Assembly: GCA_023374045.1 (NCBI GenBank)
Contig: CM041780.1
Location: forward strand, 172,551,339-172,615,338
Reading direction: 5' to 3'
Source of the DNA: Limonium bicolor
Lineage: Eukaryota; Streptophyta; Magnoliopsida; Caryophyllales; Plumbaginaceae
DNA length: 64,000 bases
Part shown: positions 13,299 to 26,915 of the stretch, in pieces
Position numbering within the stretch: position 1 is the first letter of the stretch
How the letters are laid out: every line of letters starts with the position of its first letter
Translations under genes and position numbers: made by a program
Notes under the pieces: model-generated
Databases searched by the model: none
The model's input: only the letters and a program-made list of their open reading frames with translations
What the model was told of the DNA's origin: nothing

Positions 13299-13920
13299 CG
13301 CCCAATTAGGGGTGGCAATACCCATCGGTTACCCGATCCTTCTGTCCACCCGACCTATATAAATGGGTGAAAATCTGAAATAAACGGGTGAAAAACGTCT
13401 GACGGATGAAACAGATGATGGGCCGGGTCGGGTGATAGGTGAGATTTTTTCACCCATCACCCGATTCTCACCCGACCCATCACTCGTTTACAGTTTTACC
13501 TAAATATTTTTGATAATACCCCTTGAATTTCACTAAAAATTACTGTCAAACTCACAAAATTTTTATATAAATTACACTTTGATCCCAAAAGTTACTATAA
13601 ATTTACAATCAATCTTTAATATTTTCTAAAAATTATAAAGATGTACGATAAAAATCTTACCCGTATATCACCCGACTCACCCGTTTCACCCGCGGGTTCA
13701 GGTCTGGTTCGGGTGAACCTTAACGGGTGACAGGTCGGGTTCGGGTGAAGCGGGTAAAAATGGGTGATGGGTGCGGGTGAAGCTTCACCAAACCAAAACC
13801 TGACCTGTAACACCCCTCTCAAATAAACACGTAATAGTCACTCACGTCAACAGATAAAATAAGGCGTCTTACAGCGGAAGAATAACAACATCATTAAAAC
13901 TCACTCGGGTGTCACCTGCC

Positions 13921-13942
13921 ATTACCCGCCCATGCGCGTAAC
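13921..13942 (-). other. Conserved hairpin near LTR 3' end (solo LTR copy)
   Basis: On the minus strand, stem GTTACGCGC with GCGGGTAAT closes loop ATGG, with one G-G mismatch and one G-U pair. It holds the same position and loop size as the hairpins of the other LTRs. Confidence 0.6.
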
Positions 13943-16900
13943 GGAGCAGAACTAAATCCAACACTAAACAACAACACTACTAACCGCTGTGACAACGAGA
14001 TATACTATACATCATACTAAGTCCGCATCCTATACATCATTCTATCCAAGGGTAACTTTACGACAAGTGAGCATCTACTCAAGTCCCAAATAAATACAAC
14101 CATACCATATCCACACTCGTACTGACGGTTATACAAATAAATTTTGTGTATAGTAATTTAATTCACCCTACTACCCGGTACCCGCACTTCGGCTTCACGT
14201 TGATCAGCAACCTGCGCAATAAGTGTAGTCTCAGCGATAGACGCTGAGTATGCCGGATCTGGACCCTATTGGTCACTTGTCATTTTTAACCGTCTTGATA
14301 TTAGATTGATTTCATGCTTTACCATTTTACAGATATAATAGATACTGTACATGCATGATTATATAATCATTCATCCAATCCAATCAGTCATATATGAATA
14401 TACACAGTATTATCATACATCATACAATACAATAGCATTGAGAACTCATTCATCGTATGTTAACATCATCACGTAATACATCACTCGGCCCTCCGGGCCT
14501 TCACATATCATTTGTTTTAGTTAGCACAGTCGGGCGTCAGTTAGGACAACCCGAAATATACTCACTTGGACAGTAGTCCCACGTACACACAAAGGTGCTC
14601 ACTGCCCTGATCATCCGAAGACTCTGGGACTTATTCACTTTGCCTTTGTAAAGGCGTCCATTTAGGTGGCCAAGGGCCTGGTGCCAACGGTAGCACACTC
14701 CGCCTGACGATCTTATGGCTCGTTCAGGATTAACTAGGGTAAAACCCGATACGGGATAACCCAAGAGATCTCTACGCGCGACCAGCAGCCAGTGACTGTC
14801 TGGATTAAGATACATCATCACATTCATTCACTTTCCACTGTTAGCTTTGTTAGTTAGATAGTCAGTTACCGTTTTAGTTATGGAGCACATCACTTAATTT
14901 GTTGGCTGCCCTATGGGTCTTACGCATGCCTAGAATTATTCTAGGTAGTATTCACATTCGAGTCAAAGCTCTAGGGACCAACAATGTCGTGTCCCGTTCC
15001 TAAGTGTTTTACTTAGGTTATAACTACATACTTGTAATACTTAGCGTATTAGGTCACACAACAGTGGTCACAACACATTTCGCATATGTAGTTTTGTATA
15101 AGTCGATCTATAGTCGACGTAGTATTAGTCCCGTAGGACGTTCGTGCATAAATAATTAATGCAGTGAACATAACTACACATCACACACATAAATCACATA
15201 CATACCTTCACACAAGTTATTTATCAAACAAATCCGAGCCTGAGGAATTCCTCAGGACAACCCGGATCAAATCCCTTTACATACCGTACACCGTGGACCA
15301 AGGATGCGCAATATGGATCTCTAAGCTTCTCGAGCGCGCACGTCCGACGGGCGGTCTAACAATACGAAGAACGCTAAATGTCAATCCACATGACAAATAT
15401 GATTCGGTATTTCCGAATAACGCCAGTAACCCCGGTTTTACACCCCCGGACTCTCAACTGTTAAATGTTAAAGTATCGTTATCCTTAAAACTCTTTACTC
15501 GTAGTATGTGTTAATATACGGTTCACGAGGACGTCGGTTTTTATTTGAACGTCGTGGCTAACGTTTTTTTAAACGTAGGAATTATATTTCCTATCCCATA
15601 GTATTTTATAAACGTTACGCCTGATACAAAATTTGTTCGTTCTCGTATCATTACTTCAACTGTTACATCGCATGCATGGGTATTGTTATAACCTTTAGTT
15701 GCATGCATGGTTACATTTTATAACCTATGGTTGTTTGCATTCCAAGCAACGTTAGTTTATATTACATAGCATATTACTATTCTTTAACGTACCTTATATT
15801 ATACAACTTCCCAATTATGTGACAAATTGTATTTATTTAAAACCTTATGACTTGTAGTATATAATTATACTAACAAGTCAATGTTCTTTATTTATCATTA
15901 TATGGTTTGTAATCCATAATATATATGTGCATGTTATTGGCGCCGGTTTGCATATTTGTATATATGCGCATTGATTTCTTAATGAGACATGAAGCCTTAT
16001 AATATGTGCATGTTCATTCCTCATCCAAAGGTTTATTTAACCTTCTAAAAATCATATATTAACCGTAGTATTTTATGTCATTGTATACTATAGTTTTATA
16101 TCTTCATTTTGATATATATATAATGTATATATATATATATGTGCTAGCATGCTGGTTTTATAACTATGCTTTTGACCACATAACAATATTTAGTTTTACA
16201 CTTATATCCTGATATCACATTGGAGGATATTTTATACGTCATTAGCTTATAACATATAGTTTTTTTGTAATTGTTTGTAGGTGTACCGAACAGTACATAC
16301 ATGTGATATACTTATTCTTCTTTATCCCCCATAATTTCCAAATATTACAATTTCACCACAATTCCATAACATACTTAACTTATCATATATTATAACATTT
16401 GAATCATATAGTATGTATACTATATAGTTTCAATATTTTCAAAAATACAAACGAACCCTTAGGTTCTGTTTTTTTTTTGTTTCAACCCTTAACTTCCCAT
16501 ATTTATATCTTTACCACAAATTTTATAATATTTTTACATATCATATGTTATATCATTCCAAACATTATATTATTTATAACATATAGTTTTTATATGTTAT
16601 TTCCTTAATATTACCGAACAGCCCATAGCTGTTTGGTATATTTCTTTTCTTATTTACATTTTGATCCGAATTTATATTATATACTTTCATATGTCACAAA
16701 AATCATATATTATACTCTTTTATCAATATACCCATTTATATAACTCCAAAAATTCCCAAATTTCATACTTAGGATATAGATCACATATTAACCAAACTAC
16801 ACCTCTATTTTTCGGTATTTACATTTTATACCCCATAAGTTTTATAAATTCAACATTCCACTTATAATGTTAACATAAGTTCATAAATTAATTATTTATG

Positions 16901-18029
16901 ACATTATATTTGGTCAAGGCTTTTATTTTGGTCAAGGTTGACCCAATATACACTAGTTTGACCACAGGTTTATGTATTTGCGGTTTTGACCACACTTTCT
17001 CAAAAATTGTCATTTGACCCCCATATTTTAAAAAACTCAATAAAATTCATAGAACAACCCTTCTAACAAATAGTTTTCGACTTTATTTATATTCGGTCTC
17101 TAAAATTTATTTAAATCACAATTCATTTTAAATCCATTTTTAACTTAACATAGCAACTAAATTAAATGGCCTAAAATGCTTGGCCTTGTTACATTAATTA
17201 ACATAGAATATAATTACACATAAATGTCATAAAACTATATTGTTTACGGTTAAATATATATAGTTTTTCTTTAATGTTTCCTAAAATCATTTACTTATTT
17301 CCTATGACATTATATGTCATCTAAACCTTGTATTATCAACTATAAAATGTTATAACACATTATAATATATAGTTTAGTCATTTAAGACCTTGTTTGGTCT
17401 CGGTTCACATCACTCATATTCTAATATTTTTATAAATCATGTTTTGACCCATAATAAGCTTTCTTGACCTTATAGGTCTTTAGCACACCAAACTAATCAA
17501 CCCAAAAATGTTATATAACATTATAATACCTAGTTAAGCTATTTTAAGCTTTAGTCCCTCACGGCATGTATTGAATGAAATCAAATAACATATAGACTTT
17601 GTCATATACTACATCTAGTATACTTACAATGTTTTCAAGTAATCCAAACCAGCCAACGCTCCAAACAGCACCAACCACTCTCGGTCTGTTTAAAATGCAA
17701 AGCTTAATTAGCTTTTGGAGTGTTAATGGCATTAGCTTCACATATACCTCATTAGAGTATATTACTTACTTTGTAGGTTTAGTCCTTGGGTCTGTTTTTT
17801 TTTTCTTCCTACGGTTTGTATGGGATCTCCATGGGTTTCCCAGCAGCATCTCATGAAAGAACAATGGTCATATATTAGCCATGTAAGCATGGTTATTATG
17901 GGTTGATTTATGCTTGTAAGGTACGTAATATTTACCTTATTTGTAGCCGGGTTCAAGGCTCACCTGTGCCTGTTTTTTTTTCATGGTAACGTAAGTGTTT
18001 ACACTAGTACATGTGCTCGGTAGTATAAG

Positions 18030-18960
18030 GAAGAAAAACAGAGGCGGGTTCTCTTACCGAAGACATGATCAACCACGAACATCTGCATGTATGGTGTTCT
18101 TTCACAAGCTGGTACACCTACTGGTATTTTCGTGAAGAGAGGCAGAACAAGAAGAAGCTTACATAAGCTAGGTACATTGCCGGTAAGACAATGGAGAAGG
18201 CAGGGATATTTCTTACCGAGAGGGATGAAATGGAAGTCTATACCTGGAGTTTTTTTTTTGCTTCACAAGGAGGGTGTCCTCCTCTGGTTTTTCCCACGAA
18301 AAAGGCAGGAGAAAAAGCTCATACAAAGCTGGTCTGTTGAAGCATATCATCGGAACAAGGAGAAGAGAGTGAGCCGGGAAAACGCTACACATATTCGCAT
18401 AGGTAACTGGTAGAACAACAAGAATGAGATGATGTACTCTTCCTTACCGAAGCTTGGTTAGACGAGGACATTTGCGTGTTTTTTGTTCCTTCACAAGCTG
18501 GGTTTCACTTACTAGCATTTGCGTGAAGAAAACAGAGAAGAAGAGCTCAGTACAGCCCATGCGTACTACCGGTAAGACAAAGAAGAAGGGAGTAAGTGGA
18601 GCTCACCGAAACATGGCCAAACTAGATCGCTTTGCTTGCACTTGCCTCTGTTTGAGCTGAGGTGCTATTCCTCTGTCTACGTACGTAAAGAAAACAGGAA
18701 GAAGGCTTAGGTAGAACCGGTAGTATTGCCGGTAGAAGGAAGAAGAAGATGAACAGGTGGTGTATTTCCTTACCGTTGTTTGGTACCGCAAGGGTGTAGC
18801 TTGGCTCTTGATACCCCACGAGCTTAGAGATTATTCTCTGTTGTTTTTTTTTGTGTCTGTATGAAGAAGTAATGCATGGGCTGGGGAAAACTGGAAGGAG
18901 CTCGGAAGTGTATAGCAGAAGGTTTATGTTAGTTCGGTGTTTGTTTGTTTTCCTCAGATG
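18030..18960 (-). repeat. Tandem repeat inside solo LTR, unit about 160-170 bp
   Basis: Five or six degenerate units are marked by TTACCGAA/G (near 18054, 18214, 18445, 18770; CACCGAA near 18604). These are followed by a TTTGCGTG- or CATGTAT-like stretch and TTCACAAGCTGG (near 18102, 18502; degenerate near 18262). Another recurring segment is GCCGGTAAGACAA/CCGGTAAGACAA (18179, 18570). Open frames over the array are repeat-driven and not called as genes. Confidence 0.55.
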
Positions 18961-21900
18961 CGAGTTACGTTGCTTCTCCTTTCCTTCTCCTATTTCCAGT
19001 CGAGAACCCCTCCTCAATGTATGGTAATGGAGTTCCTTGAGTAGACGTTGTCACTGCAGGAACCATGGACGTTCCATGCGAGTTCACCTCGCTTTTGATG
19101 TAGCATCCGTGGGGGATAAGTACTCGTTCATGGTGAAAGGACAGCAAGGAAGTGTGAGAATTTACCGAGGAGTAGCAACGAGGAAGAATGAATCGAGCAC
19201 TGGAATTAGCAGAGAAGAACGACTGCGTACTGTATGTTTCATTGTGACCGGTATATATGTTTAGAGACGTAACAGGGGTAGTAGTAGACGGCGTACATGA
19301 GCCACAATATGCGACACGATAAACATAGTAGACTGGAGTCCTAACAGAAGAGCGATGCTCGCGGTTCTGGAATAATAGGGGTGTTTGGAGCTCTCAGTTG
19401 AAGAAGAAGGAGGCGACTGATGGAGAAGGAAACTGCTCAAAGAAAAGAAGAGGAACGAGGAAAATCGGTAATGGTGTAGTAGGTGTGGGTTGGTAATTGT
19501 GGTCAAATGGGAGTTTCCCCAGATCTCAAAATTCGTTTGAGCTTGCTGTATTGTCGGTTCAAATGGGTAGAAAAGCAAGGTAGGACAGCTTATTTAATTA
19601 TTCTATATTACTTGTGTACACTGCCCATACTTTTTGTGTGTATTGGGTGGATATAGCACGCATGCAAATTAATGTTGAAATACCCCAAACCTAGATATAT
19701 GTGGGTTAAATATCAAATTATGGTATGTAAAGGCTAAAAAGTGCCTAGTAACATCAGTGAACAATTTAAACCATAAGAAATGCAATAAAGCATTAAGACA
19801 CAGTTTGAGCAAAAACATGCTCTAAGCTATGAGTGAACTTGGTTAGGAACCCAAGAGCCTACCAAGACTTGATAACATTTATTATGATTTAATAAGCTAA
19901 ATAAGTCCTTAAGAAACTTTGGTAGACAATGAAACCAAACAAAACACAAGGTAATACCTTAAAGTCTAAGAGCAAAATGTGCTCTAAGCTTGGATGATGT
20001 GTATAAGACCTAATGGTCACACCTATACCTTATTATATGTTAATGAACATATTAAATCAATTACTAAGGAAAACCAAGCTTGAAAACAAGTTTAAAACAC
20101 AACAAAATGTGCTTTAGGAGTCTTAAAGCACGTTTTTGAAAAATTGTCTTGTAAATGAGTTTTGAATGGCTAATGTCCATCATTACTCTTTAATTAACAT
20201 GTGTACTATATAGTATCACATTTGGGTGGCCATATTAGTGGGAATCAAAAATTTCACTTCTATGTGCCTTGTTATAGGTGAATAGTGACTTTTATAACTA
20301 GTTTGTAACTATAATGTTATAAGTGATTAAATTGGTCAACAAGACCAAACACCCTCCTAGGCATAATGGTGGCCGGTTTTTGTAGTGAGGAGTCACCAAG
20401 TATGTCAACTTGTTAAGTAAATAAATGTGACTCATAGTTACTATTTGCTTTAAGACTTAAATATCTTAAAAGCAAATTCTATCTTCATTCTTCCTTCCTC
20501 CTTCATTTCCACACGGTTCCACATTCTCTTCTTCCTCTCTTCTTCTTCTTGTTCTCTCTCGGTAATATATCACCACCACCATGGAAGTCTACCTTTGACC
20601 ACATGTAAAAATCTAGCTCACTTAACCAAATCAAAAACAACACCACCATTCTCTTAGTTAAGCCAAGCTCTACAATCTTGTCTCTTCAAAGCTTCAAAAC
20701 CTCCATTTCGGTGCCAAGAGACCACCATTGAAGGAGCTTGAGCTCACCTTTTCACATATTCTTGTTCTCCTTTGCTTCAAGGTAAGGAAACTCAAGAAAA
20801 TCCATGTTCCCCATGTTTACATGTTGTCCGAAAATTCACCTCACAATGGTGTATTTATCTTGTTTGTTTAGCTTCATTTGAATCTTCCAAGGGCTAGGAG
20901 GAGTCCTCTCTTGATACTTATTCAAGTTCTCTTCCAATTCCAAGGTAAAACAATTACCTTAATATGTTAAAACATATGGTAACTAGGGTTTACAATGAGA
21001 TGAAGCTAATGCTTGATACTCATTATGTTTGTTTATAATGTTTAGAAGTTGACAAACAACCAAACACCCCACCGGTTTACAAGGAACCAAGAAAGAATTT
21101 GTGAGGGAAAAGAGGTAAACAAACTATCTCAATGTAGTTTAAATGCCTTAGTAAAATGAGCTTGATTTGCTGATAAAATACCTAAGGAGCCAATGGTGAG
21201 TGACCTAGCAAAATGTTCTCAAGGAGACTAGTAAAAGAACATATGTTTTGGTGTATGTATTTGCAGGTCAAAGGCATTATTATATGTGGGAAATTCAGTG
21301 TTTAAGGTTATGCAATTTAAGGGCCTAAGAGCCATGTTATTTAAGGGCCTAGGTGCCAAGCAATTTAAGTTATGCACTATATTGTGATTGTAGTGCTTAA
21401 TGTATGAAGTTTGGGTATAAGGATGGTGTGTTGATGGATTTTAGGTTGTTTTGAATGAAATAAGGTAAAAACCTAAGTGTTTGGATTGAGTATATACAAG
21501 AGAAACTATGGCCAATTTGGGAAAAATGTGTAAGAATTCTAAGTGTTGTAAGTGAGTTTTGGTGAACTAGAAAGTGTTAAGGTGAATCAATGTTACTTGA
21601 GAAAAAAACATGTATTAAAGTGATTTGGAGTGATGCAAGGATTTAGGTGTTGTCTTGGAAGTTCTAGGAATTCAATGTGTGTTTAGTGGATGTGTTTAAG
21701 TTCTTGGAGGATTTGTTTAAGGTTTAGGTAATGTTGATATTCAGAATATTGATGTTTGGTATGATGTAAAAAGGAGATTTAGTTAGTAAGGAATGATGCT
21801 TAAGAGATGATGTTAAGATAAGGAGAAAGTGTTTTGGGATAGTAGTTATAATAGGTGAGAGCACATTTGGAACCTAGTACAAATGTTGAAAGTGTTAAGG

Positions 21901-22053
21901 AATTTTACAAAGAAATAAGTAAAAGCTTAAGGAGTTAGAATGAGTTTCATGGATGTTGTATATTGGAGTAAGGTTACCAAATGATGTTAGAACACATTAA
22001 GAGGCCTTAGGAAAGTTTGGTGAAGATTGGCAAGTTTTGGTAAAGTTTAGAAG

Positions 22054-22315
22054 GCGACCGACCCAGGGGCCGACCCAGTTTGTGGGTCGGTCGAGCCTCT
22101 GTAAAATGTTAGGGAAATGTTCGTGACGGTCCGACCCAAAAGGGTGGGTCGGACATGGGTCGGTCGAGCCTCTGTAAAATGTTGGGAAATGTTCGCACAT
22201 GGACCGACCCAGAATGGTGGGTCGGACGTGGGTCGGACGGGCATGTCTGTAAGGAAGTAAAAGGGGTCTGTATGGACCGACCCAGCTGTGGGTCGGTCGG
22301 GGGTCGGTCGGACCA
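22054..22315. repeat. GGGTCGG palindrome array in LARD 5' LTR
   Basis: Four units of CCGACCCA, spacer, TGGGTCGG are spaced at about 75 bp and separated by partly repeated spacers (GAGCCTCTGTAAAATGTT occurs twice). Matching arrays lie in the 3' LTR and in the diverged copy at 3366-3635. Confidence 0.8.
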
Positions 22316-24087
22316 AAAACATGGTTTTAAGGTTATGAAATGATATGTGATGATGGGGATGTGGTAGGTGATGATGTTATAAGGATGTAAGGACATGTTA
22401 GGTGAGTTTTAGTGGCAATAAAATGGGTTTTAAAAGTTGTATTAAAATGTGAGAGTAAACAGTTAAAAATGTTAAGTTATGTAACTAAGTTAACGGGGAA
22501 CAATTAAGCATTGACATTAAATGATCAAGCAAACCCCGATGTTATAAAAACATATGTGATGTTAACAGTTGTTCGAGAGTTACTCGAGGAACATAAATGG
22601 TGAGGATAAGTGGACTCCGGTGACAGGTATGGTTTTCTTGCAACCTGTGTCCTATCGGATTACCCGGCTTGTGTGCCAATGTGTTTTTCTGTATGTTTGC
22701 CACGTTATATAAATCATGAAACGAGTTTACAGTCATTATTGTTTTGTATGTTTTACGTGCCGATACCGGTAACCTCTAATGCGCTTGAAGGGCTAGTTAA
22801 CCACTTTTAGGTAAACGTAAGAGAACGGTATCCGGTAATAACGTTTCCGACTTAAGGAACGTTCTAACCCACGGCTATGCGTGAGTTGGCTATGTGATGT
22901 TTGTGTGTGATGTTTGTATGTGAATGTGTGACTCTCTCTCCCTTGTGTATGTCTGACAAGACTTAACTCAATGTTGTGATTTGTTTGATAAAGTTCAAAG
23001 TTGAACTACTATAAGTGCTAACGGGGGGCGTGAGGAGTCCGGTCTGTTCCGGCCACGCGTGTGAGTATGGGGGTCGTTGTCATAGCAGGTTCGATCCCTC
23101 TGTAGTTTATGGTTGTTTTCCAATTTGGTTCCCAACCTTCCCTTTAGCTTAACCAAGGCTATTCTGACTCACGTCGGGCCACAGGCATACTATTGTTATG
23201 TTTGTTTCGTGTGCTTGGATCACTATATCCGAGACACCTTGTGTTAAGTTAACCGTTCATTTAACGAACGGTAACGAGTTTGTAACGAGCTTATCATGAG
23301 ACTGGCAACAATCTCTAGCTCACCAGTATGTTGGTGATGTTTGGGTCGGTTCCTAAGAAAATCATTCCCGTTGTGTTATGTGTTTTGTTGTGATGCAATA
23401 TTTATTGCGGTGTTATGTTGTGCACATGGAAACGTGCAAAGTGTTGTTAAGTTTTGTTATGTAGTGTATGTTAATGTTGTAAAAGGTGAAGTGTGTGGAT
23501 CATGGAAATGGTTCCAAGTTTGTGATAAGAGGCATTTGAGGATAACCCGATTTAAGGGTATGTGTCGTCTATTAAGGAAGTAGCTCCGTTGGAGGAGAAA
23601 CACTCTAGGGATGATGAATATCATGGGTGATTTATTAAGTAGGATGTATTATCCGATTGTTGAGCCCATTGAGGCGAAATGTTTAATGTTGTGTGTTTGT
23701 TGCTACATGTATGATTTAAATATAATCAACTGCATGTTAAGATGACAAGTAGTTGTGCGTGGCCCGATAGCATGCGGGCTGCGGGATTACCATACCAGCA
23801 AAGGTGCTGAGCCCCTTGGGGCCACCCCTTTCTCTTCTCTTCTTATTTCAGGTACAGAGAGCTGGAAGCCGTCCGAGAGTAAGACGGGGTAGACATTGTA
23901 CAGGGTAATCATTTAAGTATGTATACAGTAGGTGTAGTAAGACCGATATTGTTGTCGGCACCAGTCTAAAATACTCGGTATAGTTGATAAGGTATATGTT
24001 TGTTGTTGTTAATGTAAAGGAATATCAATGTATAGTCGCTCGGGAATTTAGCCCATCAGACCGGTACATTGTGTATGTATTAGCCTT

Positions 24088-24109
24088 GTTAGCCACGTGG
24101 GTGGCTAAC
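24088..24109 (+). other. Conserved hairpin, LARD 5' LTR
   Basis: A perfect 9-bp stem, GTTAGCCAC with GTGGCTAAC, closes loop GTGG just upstream of GGCGTGTAACACC. Compared with the chromovirus hairpin, several stem pairs are changed on both sides. Confidence 0.7.
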
Positions 24110-24205
24110 GGCGTGTAACACCAACAAGTTAGTAATGTGATAAGGTTGTTCTTCCGCTGCAGTTTGTTGTAAGTATGTTTATGTTGGATGGGGTGTTACA
24201 AAAAG

Positions 24206-24217
24206 TGGTATCAGAGC
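24206..24217 (+). other. Primer binding site (initiator tRNA-Met)
   Basis: TGGTATCAGAGC lies five bases after the 5' LTR end at 24200. It is identical to the PBS of the chromovirus at 55066-55077. Confidence 0.95.
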
Positions 24218-26840
24218 GAAGTATCGCTCTGATGACTGAATTACCGAGCTTAGGAAGTACCGAGTTAGGATTTAAGTACTTTGGGTTAAGGGTTGAGTGA
24301 TAGCGTGAGAGATACGCTAGTTAGGAACTACCAGTGACTACTGGAAACCTACAATATCCTTCCCACCCTCCACAATCCCTGTATATAACTTGGGGAAACA
24401 ACGCCAGAGAGATGGAAGTCCACTCTCATACTCGGGAATACCCGATCTGGCTGTTATTATATACCTTTAGGGTACGGAGAACCTGTCATACGGTAGATCC
24501 CGGAAACTGGGAATCCCGGAGACGGTTTCCATCTAAACAGTGTTAACCGCATTTCATAGCAATGAGTGAAGGATCTTGTATATTGGAGAATAGAATTTCC
24601 GGCAACATGGGTCGACATGCAGAGCAGTCGAGTACAACCAGCTTGCAACGCACCAACCGTGCAACAGGCAAGAAGTGGATTAAAGAAACCCGAGACGAGT
24701 GTCTACGGGACCACAGTTGATAAATAACACACCCACGGTGTACCAACCGACAAGGGGACTACAACGTAGTGCCCAAATGCGTGAACGGGCTACAAAGGGA
24801 AAACAATGCTAAATAAAAGGGGTCTCCCAGAATGGGAAACACCCTAGTTAATGATTATTATGTGAATACAGTGAGAATTCACCTAGACAAGTTATTATCA
24901 AGACAGTGAGATCAGTGAGGGCCAACAAGGCCACTGATGACAGTGCGGGTAAAAACAATACCACAACCGGTATGTGTTAAACTGATAGCCAGTTAGCATG
25001 GCGCACTTGCCATAGCAAGTGCTGCTATAACAGGGCTATTCGGGAAAATTTATAACCACTACGAAGTACTTAGTAAAGTACCATAAAGTTAAACGAGACC
25101 ATATACCATGGAAGGGCTTAATAGCCTAACCTCTGTGATTGTAAGTACACCAGTCAGCAAGAAGCTAGACTTGGATAAGGTAAGAAGGTGTTGTGAAACC
25201 ATGAAAATTTTTCTTTCCACCCAGATTTATTCAAACCCTTTTCTTTTCAAAACCAGACTTTCTTTCAAACCAACACTTCTTTCCAACCCTCTTTTAAACC
25301 AAACCAGTGAAACCAAAGCAACTGACAAGGATGCAACAGTGGATAAACTTTCCCTCGATTAAGTTCGGGAAACAGGAATGAATATTGTCACGGGACAATA
25401 TAAGGGAGTTGACAACAGAATACTTCACCTAGGCGTGTAACGGACACTACAAGTGTACCAACTGTGTTGTGGGACGACCGCACTCCGATAGGAGCATGTG
25501 GGCCTGACAGACCTACTCATGGGTTAGTTGGGTAAGTAGCAATGTATCAGTAAGATACCCCATATATGTATACGAGTAGAGTCCGAAACACGGGAAGTAG
25601 TCGACTCCGTCTACGGTCAGCAGTATAAAACGAACAAGAGCTAAGGATTACCAGGAATAGTTGAAGTTAAGGAACCCAGTTAAGTTAAAAAGGACTAAAG
25701 GAACTAGTGAGTTTATTTCAAGGGAATGTAAAAAGTCAAGGAGTGCGAAGAGCACGGACTATTATGGAAGACACCACGTATGTCTTAAGGATCCTTAGGG
25801 ATAAACATTATAGCTGGAATGGTGACCCAGCCTGTACATGGCAAAGCAGATGCCTAATGTGGATACATTAATGTGCAACAAACGGGATGAAACTCCCAGA
25901 ATAAGTACCTACACTATCAAGAAATGTTAATCTTCACAGAAGAAGATAGTAACCAGTAAAAACGCGAAAGGCGTAGCCAATGGAATGTACCAATAAGTGT
26001 GAGCCAAATGTAATGGCATAACTTAGCAACACCCAGGAGAAATCCTTAAAGGGTGTTTGCATCAGCAATTGTTGCACGAAATAACGTGACAGAAACAAGG
26101 GTTGAAACTAACACCCAGTTTAGACATGAGTTGTCAGGAGACGGACTGACAAACCTAAGGGGCATCCCATGAAAGGAAACGTGATGCAACGATCTTGTAA
26201 TATTGTACAGAGAAGTACATGTGTGTGGACAGCCTATAATGAGCCCAGCTCAAGGCAAATAAGGCTTATAATCCAAAAGCAGGATATATCATATGAATTC
26301 GATTAATGGTAGAAGTTTAGGTTGTATAAGTGAATAGAGTGGTAAACGAACCACTGCATTAAGAGTGGGGATACCTCTCGATATCCTGAAACCGCAGGAG
26401 CAGTAGTTATGTGAATCAAGTTCAAGAAATACGTTAAGGATTGACCATGTTGTTATTGAAAGAGAAATTAGCTTAGTAGTATGTGAATAAGGTGAAACAC
26501 CGAGCTGAATAATGCCGGCTTATGACTCGAATGATCGATGCTCAGGGAGCATTCAGTTGTCATCCAAATGAGGGATGAACCGTAATGTGAATAATGTAAA
26601 TTTATGTGTGGAAGCTAATATGACAGTAAATACGATGTGAGTTAGTATTATACAATAAGTACGGTGCGCAACAAGCGACCGTTGTATAAATGTTGTCAAC
26701 GATAATGTAACAGATAAAACCAGTTAAGAGTTAAACTCAGTGGAGATGCAAGATAAGTGATGTTAAACAAACTGAGCAATAAGCCAGTGGTAGGTATTGT
26801 GTGATGAGGAACTCAGTGTGAATTCCATGGCGAATCGCAT

Positions 26841-26915
26841 AAGGGATTTACTGTCGAGAGTTTACGCCTCTGCACTCTGTATGACTGAGTGTTTTGGTAT
26901 TGCACTTGTGCAGTA
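26841..26915 (+). other. Conserved non-coding block shared with the chromovirus
   Basis: Contains TTTACGCCTCTGCACTCTGT and TTTGGTATTGCACTTGTGCA. It matches the minus strand of 48871-48945 with only a handful of differences, while surrounding sequence is not alignable by eye. Function unknown; a cis-acting packaging or replication signal is an inference. Confidence 0.7.

Larger units (their letters stand above)
19676..24200 (+). repeat. LARD 5' LTR (4525 bp)
   Basis: The LTR is bounded by TG at 19676 and CA at 24200. It contains the GGGTCGG palindrome array (22054-22315), a conserved U5-like module (about 23795-23880) and the conserved hairpin (24088-24109) followed by GGCGTGTAACACC and TTCCGCTGC. 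Compared with the 3' LTR, the visible differences are dominated by one- to few-base indels with fewer substitutions. No coding region is supported; open frames over the palindromes are compositional. Confidence 0.92.

Noticed and set aside
19037..19264. 75-codon frame in the solo LTR, and the 131- and 105-codon minus-strand frames at 18622-19578
   Set aside because: They lie in and beside the degenerate tandem array of the LTR, overlap one another and show no conserved domain.
22054..22315. CRISPR-like array
   Set aside because: Units are palindromic with semi-repeated spacers in a plant LTR; no cas genes and no prokaryotic context.
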